A DNA stretch of 64,000 bases from Monocercomonoides exilis (Eukaryota > Preaxostyla > Oxymonadida > Polymastigidae): NCBI GenBank assembly GCA_001643675.2, contig LSRY02000035.1, positions 868,001-932,000 of the forward strand, written 5' to 3'. Positions 29,130-41,660 of the stretch are shown here, in pieces. The notes under the pieces were generated by a model, which saw only the letters and a list, made by a program, of their open reading frames with translations, did not search any database and was not told where the DNA came from. The translations under genes were made by a program, and so were the position numbers. How positions within the stretch are numbered: position 1 is the stretch's first letter; each line of letters begins with the position of its first letter.

Positions 29130-30449
29130 TCGTCATATCCTTCTTCGTTCAACTTCCAGTCAACCTTCCACCTTTTCTATTCTCGCCAGCTAGTCTCATC
29201 ACTCGACTGGATCAACACCCATCCGCTTTGCGCCGACTACCGCTCCAACACCCCTGACCAGTGCATGCAGCCCCTGGGACACGCCTACGAGCTTCCCTCT
29301 CTCATTGCCAATGGCACCCTCACACACATTCTGTCTGAGCAGCCAGGGGTGAAGACGCTGTTTGTGTGGAATGTGGATGGGATCGGCGTGTGGTGCGACA
29401 CAACGCTGCTGGGGAGGCATCGGAAGGGAGGAAGAGTGGTGGACTTTGAGGTGATGGAGAGAGGAGTGGACGACAAAGGGTGCTTTTTGAGGAGGGTGGA
29501 GACAGCGGGAGGGGAGGAAACGGAGACTGAGGCTGAAGAAGAGAATGGAGAAAGAGGAAAGGGAAAGAAATTGAATGAGATAGAAAGTGAGATAAGCAAC
29601 TCCAAAATTAATCAAAGCGAAAGAAAAGCATCAACAGAATGCGATAAAGACAAGACATCTTCAAACACATCTCAGTCGGAGCTTCCCGACAGCGCTCATT
29701 CAGCAGCTGATTCAGCGATGCTGTGCCTTCTTGGCGAGCACATGTTGAGTGAGGAAGAGAAATGGAAGCTCCGCTTTGTGGCAACAGGAGCCATGTGGAT
29801 CGATGTGGATGGGCTGCTGTCGCTGTTTGGGCTGACCAGAAGGGACATTCTGAAGCAGAATGAAGCGAATGTTGATGAAGCGAAAAGAGCACACAAAAAA
29901 ACAAAAGAACCCCACAATCCTTCTTTTGAAGCAACATCACAAGGCAAACAAAGCAATTTACTATTGAAATGCAATGAAACAACAGAAAAAGCACAAAACA
30001 TCATTTGTTGCACAGAAACACATCGAGTCAACCACAATTCCTTCCCCTTTGCTGCGTTCTCCTCCAACCAGCGCCCAGCACTCCCGCACTGCTTCTCTTT
30101 TCTCCCCTCTTTCCACTCGTTCCTCGCCCTGCTACCCACCCGCGTCTCCATCAAGCAGGTGCGGCGCACGAAAGACAACACAGGCGGTGAAGAGTCGCAT
30201 TCGACTGCTCAGATGGATAAGCTCTTCTCAGACATCACTCACGTCGACTGGCAAAGGCACTTTAAGGAGAGCCAGAAGAATTGCCAGATTGGAATTGGAC
30301 ATCAGAAGAAGGCAAACCTGTTTGGATACATTTGCGTTGAAAGGCTCAGAGGAATGAGCTTGAAGGAAAAAGGAAATGTGGATTCTTGGTCAGATGAAGG
30401 CGGTGATTTTTATGTTAATAAGCACTGCCTTTTTGAGGAAGACTTATAA
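29130..30449 (+). CDS. UDP-sugar pyrophosphorylase-like protein, C-terminal part only
   Basis: The open frame runs from just after a TAG at 29127-29129 that could also be an intron 3' end (TTTGTAG). The first Met in frame is at 29265. Family motifs are QPLGHAYELPSLIANG (from about 29259), the uridine-diphospho-sugar loop LFVWNVDGIGVWCD, and GAMWIDVDGLLSLFGLTRRD. The DVDG-type segment matches the TNxxW-DxDGL block that follows the catalytic core in UGPase/UAP enzymes. A late KLFSDITHVDW also fits the family. The nucleotide-binding N-terminus (GGxGTRxG) is not found upstream to 28,000. The gene is therefore 5'-truncated or has unrecognised upstream exons. Acidic and Ser-rich insertions separate the blocks. 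The enzyme would make UDP-sugars if complete; as seen it probably cannot. Confidence 0.6.
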   Translation, partial: SSYPSSFNFQSTFHLFYSRQLVSSLDWINTHPLCADYRSNTPDQCMQPLGHAYELPSLIANGTLTHILSEQPGVKTLFVWNVDGIGVWCDTTLLGRHRKGGRVVDFEVMERGVDDKGCFLRRVETAGGEETETEAEEENGERGKGKKLNEIESEISNSKINQSERKASTECDKDKTSSNTSQSELPDSAHSAADSAMLCLLGEHMLSEEEKWKLRFVATGAMWIDVDGLLSLFGLTRRDILKQNEANVDEAKRAHKKTKEPHNPSFEATSQGKQSNLLLKCNETTEKAQNIICCTETHRVNHNSFPFAAFSSNQRPALPHCFSFLPSFHSFLALLPTRVSIKQVRRTKDNTGGEESHSTAQMDKLFSDITHVDWQRHFKESQKNCQIGIGHQKKANLFGYICVERLRGMSLKEKGNVDSWSDEGGDFYVNKHCLFEEDL

Positions 30450-30691
30450 TGACAATTGTATTTGTTACAATTTTCTTGTTCATGTCATGAATATTTAGTA
30501 TTTTTTTGTTAACAATAATTATTTTATCCAAAAAGATTGGGAATTGATCATTCAATTGAAAAAATTAAAATTTTCATGTGTCAAAAAGTTAGATGCACGA
30601 AATGGTTTATATGTTTAACTTATAACAAAATTCTTAATATCTTTTTAGTCGAAAATGGTTGATATTGTTTCGATTATTGCTTTTATAAGAA

Positions 30692-30889
30692 ATGAATTAT
30701 TCTTTTCAAAGGACTTGGAAAGGATGCGGACAACACATTGAGCAATGCTTATCTGGTGTTCCCCAAAATGAAAGATGCACATGTACAGAACATTCACCTG
30801 AAATGCTCAGTCAAATGGAAAAAATGATAATTGGAGCCTTCACAGTTGTTATTGTTGCATTTGTTGGATATTCCTTCATGAAAAAGTAA
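30692..30889 (+). CDS. Small conserved tail-anchored protein with TWxGCGxHI and RCTC motifs
   Basis: 65 residues. The N-terminal half has RTWKGCGQHIEQCLSGVP followed by RCTC, a pattern I associate with a small uncharacterised family in plants and protists in which the Cys/His residues may bind a metal. The C-terminal half has a single hydrophobic helix (IIGAFTVVIVAFVGY) ending in MKK, as in tail-anchored proteins of the ER or another inner membrane. The start at ATG 30692 gives MNYSFQ before the conserved block. The run TTCTTTTCAAAG just before GACTTGG could instead be a splice acceptor, with the true start in an upstream exon. Function unknown. Confidence 0.6.
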   Translation: MNYSFQRTWKGCGQHIEQCLSGVPQNERCTCTEHSPEMLSQMEKMIIGAFTVVIVAFVGYSFMKK

Positions 30890-32565
30890 CAGCTTGCTGT
30901 ATTATATTTACAAAATGTATTTTTGTGCATGTAATTTTAATTGTACAAATGTATTTTTCTTTTGGCGATTGATTTGCAAATTTTGTATCTTTTTTTTTTC
31001 TTTCTTGAATAATTATGTAGCATATGTATCAAATCATATTTGTATTTATTATCTTTTCATATTTTTTTTCAAAAATTTATGCAAATCTTTGTATTTTCAG
31101 AAGATTACAAATTTGAAAAAAAAGGAAATGCAACGAACAAAAAGGGAAAGTTAGCCATGGCAACAGGCTGAAAGCAAAAAAGATGATTGTGTTGATAAGT
31201 CAAAGGCAATAAATGAAACGTGCTCATATTTTACGATTATATCACATCGTTGGAGATTTCTCGTTTTTATTGAAGAAGTGGAACAATTTTACCTCAAGCA
31301 ACGATTTCGAACGAAAACAATCTCATTATTTGCATTGAACTCCTATGGAAAACATGCACTATTAACTACTTATATAAACGTTAATAAATTGGAGGAAATA
31401 ATATTCTTTGATGAAAATTGAGAAAGAAGAAGAAAAGAAATATGCATTTCAGAATCAATTCACAGAAAGAGCTACAACTGAAACGACACAAGCATGAACA
31501 AAAGAGAAGAAGAAGAAGAAGAAGAAAGCTACTGAAAGAATAGATTGCCTTTCATGAAATTTCTTCCACAAAAAATGAAGAAAAGTTAAAAAAATTCATT
31601 GCTCGAAAAATGACACGTTAATGGTTAATTTCACACTTTTACAGTCTGATAGTGCATTCAATATTTCCTTTTCCGTTTTACAGTCTCGATATCCGCTAAA
31701 TTCATTCTCTCAAGGAACATCCTTTTACGAAGAGACAGTTGCCTGATAGACAAATCTGAAAGCAGAATAAAAGCAGATGAATCTTTGGGAAAAAGAATCA
31801 TCAAGTGAAAATAGAAAAAGAACCTTTTTTTCTTTTTGAAAAGTTATTTCTTTCTTTTATTGAAAATTTGAATTTTGTTACTCGCACTCACCAATATGTC
31901 GTAGAAATTTGGAGTCGAATTGAAGAACTATTCCCGCAAGCCTTCGGAGCTCGGATCAATTTCATTCAATCATCTAACTTTCAATTACATTTCTCCAACA
32001 GGTTCCGATTTCTGTGAATTATGAAAATATTCAAAGCAAAATATTTGGAAACGCTATTTTATGCGCTGAGCAATGTGAAAGCTGTGATTTGAAAAACCGT
32101 CGAGTTCAGATTTTCAAGATGCCCATAAAAGCAAAGATCAGAGAATTTTTTCCATGTGGTTTGCATATTATTCAATGCTATTACATGGAGATTATCTGTT
32201 AAAAAATTCTTCAAGCAATGCTGACTACAAACACATCTTCATCTCTGACTATTCCTGAATTTATTGGCTTGATTTTTATAGAATTGAAAAATAATTAGAA
32301 AATGACTCTAATATGAATCATGAACCAACATCTTAATTCTTGATGCTCCCTGATTAGGAAGCACTCTCATTTTCAGAGAGAAAAATATCGATGATGGATT
32401 TGGCAGAAAAACACAAAAATAAAGCAATACCAAAACAAAAACAGAAAAGAGATGAAATAGGCTTCAACAAATCAAAAACGCATATCTTTTTATTGGGGAT
32501 AACAGCCATATTCTATTTTGTCATTGCTAACTATTTTGCACAGCTCCATTCGTTCCTCAACGACT
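30890..32565. other. Spacer with no recognised gene
   Basis: A/T-rich, with a GAA-repeat patch near 31504-31527. Short frames at 31805-32202 carry coding-like composition (for example FPQAFGARINFIQSS) but stop repeatedly and match nothing. Part of this stretch must be the 3' flank of the large minus-strand gene, whose last codons end at 32566. Confidence 0.4.
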
Positions 32566-35500
32566 TCACACGCTGCCAATGTTGACATCTGATTCACTGC
32601 TTCTATTTCTGCTTTTGCTGATATTTCTATTGACAACTTTGCTGCCTTTTTTGTCACAGCTCTCAGCATTGCAGGTGAAAAGAGCATCAGACATGGTGAG
32701 TACAACTGCACTTGCAGGGAAGTGCTGGATGAACTCTCTTTTCAGATCTCCCAAGCATGGCCTGCTCGCAGATGGCTGCACGAGACACATCTTGACTATT
32801 TCTCCAAAAGACGATTCCTCTGTCTTTTTTGTGTCTGGCCTTTCGCCATTCACAATCTTCTGTCCTGCCACTTCTGCCTCATGCTCCCCAAATGGTATAT
32901 CAAGTGTCAAACACTCCAAAAGCATCATCCCAATTGAAAATGCCACAGATTTCTCAGTTGCTCCCATGTTCCTGTTCATCTGCAACTCTGGTGCCTTCCA
33001 CCTCAAACATTCTATTTTGTAATAATCATCATCCTCAAAAGCCGAAGAAGGCAGAGAGTCACTATCATCATCATCATCATCACTTGCAGATGTTACAACA
33101 GTTGATGAAGAGATCAACGATGAATCTGAACTATCATCTGATAAAATGTCTGAATGCATTACAATGCAGATGACCATGTGCTCGGAGAATAGCACAATAT
33201 GGGGACTCAAGTTTGACAAGGAGGGAAGTTCATCTTCCTCATCTTCAATCGAGTGGAGTGCGAGATTAGCAACCCAGAACAGGATTTGAGCAGCAGTTAT
33301 TTCTCTCTCCTTTAATAAACCAATTTCCATCTCCTTCTTCTCATTTCTTCCATGAAGCAGCATGAACAGTGAATCTCTCAGATCCACAATCAGCTTCTCA
33401 TGAGGAGATGAACAGGCCATCGCATCCACCAGATTCGACATTGATGAAGTTGTTGGGCACAGACTCTCCGATCGAACAAATGTTGAATCCGAGTCAGTTG
33501 TTGAAGTGGATGAAATGGATGGTGATGGTGTTCTCTTTCTTATCTCTTCTTCTTCATCTTTCTCCAATGCCCATTCAGGGACCTTGTCTGAATCCTTTCC
33601 AAGAATATATTCAGTGGATCCACTCTCAGATAGAAGATGCTCTGATGATTCTGAATGTTGCATATTCGTGTCATATACCCTCTTCTTTATCCTCTCTTCA
33701 TTTTTCTTCTCTGCTTCCCTCTCAGCTCTCCTCCACTGCTCCTCTGGCGACATCTCCATCGTCACCATTTCAAATGCCTTTGGATCTTTTCTAATGTTGT
33801 CATTCACAATCTCTCTCAAATCTTCTGCTTCGTTCTTCACTTTCCTCCACCGAACAACAAATATAATAGATACAATAAGAACAATTAGTAATATGATACC
33901 CATGATAATCACAATTAACAACCAATACGATTTCCCTTCTTTTCCCCCTTCAACAATCCTTTCATTTCCACTTGACTGACTTTCACTCCTGTTCTTCAGA
34001 ATAAATGATTGTGTTGATGAGGAGGCTTCCTTGTTTCCAAACAGTATCGACACTGAAACTTCTGTTTCAGGGGGTGCATCTGCAACAACAGACAAGGGCA
34101 CTTTGCCATCCACCTCGCTCTCATCCACAAATTCAGAATCTTCAAACACATAATGGTCGATAACTTCCACATTGTTTGTCAGCGATATCACGCGGAATGA
34201 CAGGTTGCATGGAAGCAAAAGCGTTCCCTTGAAAATGAGCCTCAGGCTGTTTCCAGCATTTACCACTTCAACATTTCGAAGTGTTGGGATGAAGAACGGA
34301 GAAGCTCGCTCTTTCGCAATTCCTTCCAGTTCGCACCCTTCATTCAGAATCCACAGCGATGCGTTATCTTTTATTCCATCTCCGCCCTTCACACTCACAA
34401 CATTCAATTGCGCAGAATCCGAGCACTTCACATTTCTTCGAACAGATGGATATCCCTCAATCGATGGGTTGTTGTTATCGAATTTTCCATCTTCAATCTT
34501 TAAACTGCCTCCCCTCATGCTCAATCCTCCTCTTTTTCTATTTCGAATTGTTGTTTCCTTCATCTCCACATGGCTCTTCTCCATTTCAATCATTGATCCA
34601 TTCCAGTCACATATTTCGCATGTTATATCAAAAAGAGTTCGATCTGAAAAATTTGTTTCGCCTTGAAATTGGCAGGATTCGATCGAAACATTTTTGCAGC
34701 CATTCATTGAAATGCAACCTCCTTTTCCAATGATGTTGTCACAGCTCAAAAACGAGCAATTATGAAGTACAAGTAATTTATACAAGGAAGATTTGAAATC
34801 GACACTTAGAACTGAGCTTTTTTCTGAAAAGCAGGTAATATTGCAAAATGACGTTAGTACTAGAATGAAAGAGTTTGAAATATCGTTCAATGTGTCTCTT
34901 TGTGGTGATTGCACTGTTTCAAAACAGGAACAATCAATCAATGAATTTTCTATCAATAACTCTTGAATCGAAATATTTGGCAAGTTGCCAGTAAGTTTCA
35001 CAATCGATTCATTTGATGAAATGCCATAAACATGAAGGCCTTCAATGGAAAGTGAAACTTCGTTTTCAAAAAGGAGCATGATTGACTGCATTGTCATTGA
35101 CGCTATTGTAGAATTTCTAATTTGTATTGTACCACATTTTGAATGAAAAAGAGAAAAATTCAACAACAACATGGAAAAACCATCTTCTGATTCGATGAAA
35201 AAAGAAATTTCTTCAAGTTTCAAGAATCCTCTCTCTTGACATAAAAACGATGAATGGTTCGAAGAAATATTTGAATGAAAAACCAGTGAACAACGCTCAA
35301 CTTGAACTTTGCCTGTTAATGTCAGAATTGAATCTCTAGTTTTCGAGATGGATCCAACAACGTGTATTTCTGAATTCTCAGAGCTATCAATTGACTTGAT
35401 ACAAACATCACTTGCATCACTTTCAATGCAAAGACTAGTTTTTTCCGAAATCAGTAAGTGAGAAAACTGCGATGGAATAATATGACGCAATCCAACATCC

Positions 35501-38500
35501 AAAGAACTGCATGGAGCGGATATCTCTCCGCACTGATTTGAGTTGGAATTGTTGTCCAGTGATAGTGAGACAAATATGATTTCATTTCGATAAACAAGAA
35601 ATTGTGGAAATAGTATTCTTTCATCCGAAAAATCAAATTCAGCGCATCCCCAAAATGCATTTTCCATGTTATAAATCTTTTCGAAGTCTATCAGAAACTG
35701 AGATTCGCTGATCTGTGTTGTAATATCGGAACATTAAACAAAAATATGTTTTCCGCGAAAAGCTTTGTTTGAAGAAAATGTGATGTTGGAAAGTTCAATG
35801 TTTGCCAGTTGCGGCTGTGACGATCTGCATTCAATGAAAATTGCGCCACCTCTTCCTGATATTGCAGCATAGCAATGACTGAATTCGGAGTTTTTACTAA
35901 CGATATTTCCATTTTCTCTGAGAGAAAGCGAAAAGGCCCCTCCTTTAACTGAATTGACTGCTCTGCAATTTGAAAAGGTTGAATTGTGAATAAAAATATT
36001 GGAATCTTTTGTTGCTTCAAGGGAAAACAAAATTGCAGATTGATCATTAGTCGATTGATTAATTCCTTCAAATGTGCAACATTCAATCAGAACATTACTC
36101 GGAATGTTTTCTGCGTTTCTCATTTTTTGTTGAAAGCTTATTAGTGAGATGCAACTTTTTTCACTTGATATATTTTGAAAAGTGCAGTTGCGAAGTTCCA
36201 TTTATGTTTCTTCATATATCTGAAAAATCTCTTGTTCTGAAAATACATTACTGACCGTTAATAACTTCAGTCTTAAAGTTCCTCCTTCAACAGATATTAA
36301 GCAATATGACAGTGGAGTCAAATCTTCAATTTTCATGAAAAAAACACAATTAATCAAACTTATGCAACTGCTTTGAGTCTTTGACTGTATGGCATTATCA
36401 ATGGTATTTGAAGGAAATGGAACCAATTCAAAACAAATGTTTTCAAAATTGCTGTTTTGCGTTGAAACAAATATTGAATTCATTTCACCTTCGATCAATC
36501 CATCAAATTGAATGACAGAAGGTTTTTCAATTGATGACCGAATTGTTGCTCCACTGATGATAATTTTCTTTTTGATTGTGAGATTTCCACTGATACATAT
36601 ATCTCTTTTATTTTCACCTTCGACTTGTTTTAAGGAATATTCCAAGGTTTTGCAAGGATATTCCTGAAGACCGCAAACTATCGTATCTGCCCCTTTGTTT
36701 GATATATGCAAAATTTTTCCAGTTGTCCTCCAAAAATACACCAAAGGAATAGAATTATATTTGTCTTCTGCATCGAATCCTTCCATCGAATCCACAGAAA
36801 TTAGCGAAATATTCTCTCTTACAAACGGAAGAGAAGTATTTGTTATAGTTTTTACTAAATTCACTGAATCAACAAATATATCTCTTCCGTTTGAGTCTTT
36901 ATTCGGGGATGCTTGAGTAAATATCGGTTGAGAAATAACAAAGCAAGTATCTTCAGAATAGAGCTTCAGAAACATTCCTCCTCCAAAACCCTTGGAAGGA
37001 GGATCATTTGGAGCTTGGCACGATTCAAAAGTTGAATCAGTTATTCTTGCATAGGCTTGATCATTCATTTCAAAAAAGAGCGCACCGCCTCCACTTTCAT
37101 TTTCACATACAGAGCAATTATTGAAAATACAATTTTCAACAATTGTAATTGTGTTTGTGTTGCAGTTTCTTTTTTTGCTTATACACACTCCAGACCCAAC
37201 TGAACGAGAAATATTGGAAAATGAAGATTCAGTGATGTTAATCAATGCACCTTCACAAAAATCAATAATGCATCCTTCATTAACGATGTGATCGGAGAAA
37301 TTACTATTGTGAATTTCAATTGAGCCTATTTGAAGAGAACTGTTCAAAGTCAGAAGTGACCATTTCTCCTGCATAATATTCTTAATCGAGAAGTCAGTAA
37401 TTTTTAGTTCTCCTCCAACAACGGATGCAAACGAATAGGCTATTGAACCATCAGTTGAATAAGCATGGCAATGGCTTAAATGAGATTATTGCTTTTGCAT
37501 ATAATAAAGCATTCCAAGATTCCAAGTGTATTGGGTATAGAAAACAAAACTTCACTGATTGTTGCAGATACCGATGTTTTTATCATTCCCTCAGAAATAT
37601 TGCAATCTTTACAAGAAACAAGGCAATTTTGATGTGATTCGCATGTTACGATGCTCCATTCCAATGAATCAAGAATTAATTCTTCGTTTAAAACAAATCC
37701 CGGCATTATGGATATGTTGCGTTTTGTTTCATCAAATCGAAATAGAGCTGCCTTTGAAATTGATGAGCATGGATATTCAAAATATCCGCATCCGCTAAAG
37801 TCAGACCCTCTTCCACTGACATATGCAGGAGGTGTGAAGTTATACCAAAGATAAACTACTAATGGTATTTGCATTGTTTCATTTGTTGTTGATGTTTCAT
37901 ATCCGTTCAAACTTTCAAAATCTGAAAGTGAGCAACTAAATGCAAATGTGGAAGTGTTAATTATTGATTTAAAGTATTCGGCAACAATAAACATGTTGTT
38001 CCCTTTTTCCGCTGAACAAGACGAGAATTTGATGTGATTCAAGAATAAATTGCATTCATTTGAATCAACAACAAAATAGAATCCTCCTCCAAGCCCTCCA
38101 TCGTTATCTTCTTTCGTCGAAGAACATCTTTGCAAAAATAAAGAATTATCATTTGTATTTATATGTTCAATTTGACTTTTGTTGCCAATTATTATTGATG
38201 AATCAGCAGCCATCTTTGCACTCAAGCAACCTCCGTTGCCTCCGTGGCACACACAATTCGAAATAACTCCTCCATCAATTTCCAATGAGCACCCATTTTC
38301 TGCAACGCAACTAATTGCTCCACCATTTTTTCCATAGATGTCATAGCCTGTTATTGAATTGTTAGTCAATTTTGCATGCTCAACATTCAATATTGATATG
38401 CATCGAGATTCACATTCGTTTGAAGATATCAGAACGGATTCACAAAGTGAAAATTCAGAACTTTTAGAACTGCTTATCAGACAGCACACATTACCAGAAG

Positions 38501-41500
38501 ATGCAACAGTGAGAGACATTGATGATAAATAACCCTTTGTTGATGGACCGTCCAAAGAAATCAAAGATTTTCCTTTAAGCTTTATTGGCGCAATTGTTTT
38601 GATATAAGACGCTTTGAAACTTCCACCAGAGATATGGAAGACAGTGAAAGAGAGTGACTGTTCTTGGTGTTTCATCAAAAGGTTGATAGTTTCAAGAATA
38701 AGAGATTTTGAGGATTCAATGAACGAAGAGCACGAACCTATTGATGGAGAAAGTGATACAGTGATATTATTCAACGAAGTTTCACTCTTTGCGTTTATAA
38801 GCGAGGATGATGAACTTAAGTTTTCGCTGTCTGAAACATTAAAGCCACTTGTATCTCTTTTCCCTTTGATCACATGTTTGAATTCATCAAATTCAAAAGT
38901 GCATAATAATTGAATCATTCCATCAACAACAATATGCTTTTCAGTTTCTTGGCGAGTCAGTGAATACTCCAGCGTTCTGCACATAAAGAATGAGAATCCG
39001 CACATTTTTTGATCAAAAGAATTTTCTTCACTTACAAAAACTTCTGAAGACATTTCAATCAAATAGATGCATAATGGAATGGGTATTTCTTCATTGTTGT
39101 CAAAACCTCTGATTTTGTCAACGTTCTCAATTGATTCACTCAGAGCACTGATTTGATGCTTCAGAACAGTTGCATTCAAGTCAGGAGAAACCACAAAGAT
39201 ATCTAAGCCCCATTTTGCCATGTTTTCAGAGAAATCAATATTATCGATAAGAAATGTGTACTCAGCATCATTTAATTTTAAGTATATGCCTCCACCGCAG
39301 CCGACTGAATCTGAGCAAAAGCAGTTATGAACACTCCCTCCATTCATTGTGATTGATCTCCCATTTCCAACATTTAGCATCATTCCACCTCCTTTTAACG
39401 ATTCTATACACCCACAGCATGTTAATTCGCAGTTTATCATTTCAACAGAAAGATAAAGTGAGTTTGAATCAAACAAAGTTGCGCCAGATTCAAGTCTTTC
39501 TATTTCGTTGAAATTTGTATTTCTGAAGCTTAAAGAAACAGTATTTTTTCCCTCCACTTCAAAAAGTGGCTTCAATCCAATTGTGTTTCTCCAATTAGCA
39601 TCGAGCATCTCAAATGCTCCACCACAAATATGAATTGGAGATTTTTGAAGATATAATTCATTTGCGTGTTGATTACCTATCGAAACGTTGATATTTGCGA
39701 GATATTGTCTACCACTCCCAGATATTTCGAAGAGCCTTCATTGCGCATTCATAAATTGTGATGTATCGAACAATATCCCTATTTCACTGAGACTTAATTC
39801 TCCATTACCAACTTTAAATAAACAAGTTCCGGGAATGTCAAATGATACTTTAATTATCGGATTAGACTTATTCTTACCAATTATGTCAACAATAGAATCA
39901 TCAATATTTATGCATTGTCTTTCAATGATATTTCCAGGCAATATTTCAATTTCTTTAACATATCCTGGAATCAATTGTGTAAGGGCATGACTCACTGAAG
40001 CACAAGGTTTTGTCTCGTTCACTCCGCAAGTGAATGTATCAGATGCGTTTGAATTACGCAGAGCGGATTCAACGTATCTAATTCTTCCTCCATTATTTTG
40101 TAGCCAATCGCTTTTATCTTCATTATTATAATATCGAATTCCGTCAATATTTGTAGAGTAACTGTAACTGACTTGAGAAGCTCCAAATGATCCAATATCA
40201 CTTATATCATCTCCATGTGCTGCTTTGTTGTTGTGAAAAAAGCAAAACACGATAATTGAGCCTGAATATTCAGTTAAACTTTGCAAAGCAACACCTCCAC
40301 CTCTATAAGAGCAGAAACATTTTTGAAAAAGACAATTTGAAATGACAATTCTATCTATTTGACTCCAATGCAGGAAACCTCCTCCGTCTGAATTAGATTT
40401 ATCATTTTCTCCTGTACAATTGAAAAATGAACAGCCCAGGATGCATTCTTTTGTTTTTGTTGCGTTGCTTTTCCATATACCCATTCCTCCTCCATTGTGA
40501 GTTGAGTATCCATTTTGAAATTGACAGTTAATTGTTAATGATTGTGTTTTAATACCAATGATTGAAAGTCCGCCTCCGCCACCTCCATCAGAAGTTGAAG
40601 CAAAGCAGGAACAGTTATTGAAGATGCAATGCTTAATTGTGCATTCTGAAATATTTTTTGCAAATATTCCACCTCCAAGTGTCAAAGTTGCATTGCATTT
40701 AGTGAATGATGAATTGAATACTTCGAGAGTTGTTATTGAATTATCATGAACATATAGTGCTCCACCACAAGGTGCGCTGCAATCAATCCATTCTTCATTA
40801 AGAAATGTGAGTGATTCTGTTGAATCATTGTGCACTTCTTTGTTGGGATTGTTTATTCTTTCACTTTCAGAAAACGTTGTGTTTGAGCATGTGAAAGCTC
40901 TTGACTTTTCTGTTCCAGAAATGATGCCTCCTTCAAGTGAATTGATGCATGCATCGCACACGCTATTGGATAATGAGCTTTGAAAAATGTTGTCACGTTT
41001 TTCATGATCACAATCATTTGGATTTGAAATTTTCGTCATATTAAAGAAATAACATTCATTAATTTGCTCATATTGACCTCGACCACATCTTAGAAAATCG
41101 CACCACGAATGCAAAACGCAATTTTCAAAAATAGAGTTATGCAATTCAACATTGTCTTCAATTGAACACATTTTTAACAAACTTCTCAATTCTTGTGTTT
41201 TGCCACGATCAACAACTGTAAAGTTGTAAAGAATGATACAACTTTCAGACGAAATAAAAACACTTGAAATTGAAGAACTATACTGGCAGAATGTGTTTGA
41301 GCAAGATAGGTTTGAATTATTTGCCAATGAAAAGGTAAAGTTAAGTTTATGCTCCATAATGACATTATCAAATTGCAAAGAACAATTTTTCATCAAAATT
41401 GTTGTTTGGACATATGTTTGTCGGATGTAATTAGGTTCAAAGTTATCAATGGTGTTTTTATTTGCACATGCAATCTTGTTTATGAAATTCTGGTAAGTTT

Positions 41501-41660
41501 TCGAATTAGTCGATTCATTATCATTTAAAGATTTTGGAAAAAGTTGTGTATTGTGTATCCTGAAAATTGAATTATAATAATTTTCAGAGACTGATTTGTT
41601 TAATAATAGAAATATTAGAATAGGCGATCTATAAATTAATAGAACAATGAGACTTTGCAT
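32566..41660 (-). pseudogene. Giant beta-helix/transmembrane/kinase-like surface gene with three in-frame stops and one frameshift
   Basis: Reading down the minus strand from 41660, the protein opens with a signal peptide (IVLLIYRSPILIFLLL) and continues for about 3,000 codons of parallel beta-helix. At least five modules carry a CG-x-PC-type signature, e.g. CGYFEYPCSSIS, CGLQEYPCKTLEYSL and CGEISAPCSSLDVG. A transmembrane helix lies near 33,870 (WLLIVIIMGIILLIVLIVS). A cytosolic, partly acidic region leads to a kinase-like C-lobe: RWKAPELQ (APE motif) near 33,000, then ECLTLDIPFGE and SRPCLGDLK. No VAIK lysine, HRD or DFG is evident, so it is a probable pseudokinase. The frame is broken by TGA at 39738-39740, TAA at 36202-36204 and TAA at 35734-35736, each with the same frame continuing beyond, and by a one-base shift at about 37477-37500. 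Four lesions over 9 kb suggest a young pseudogene; assembly error or tolerated readthrough remain possible. The last segment (35667-32566) is intact. Confidence 0.75.
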
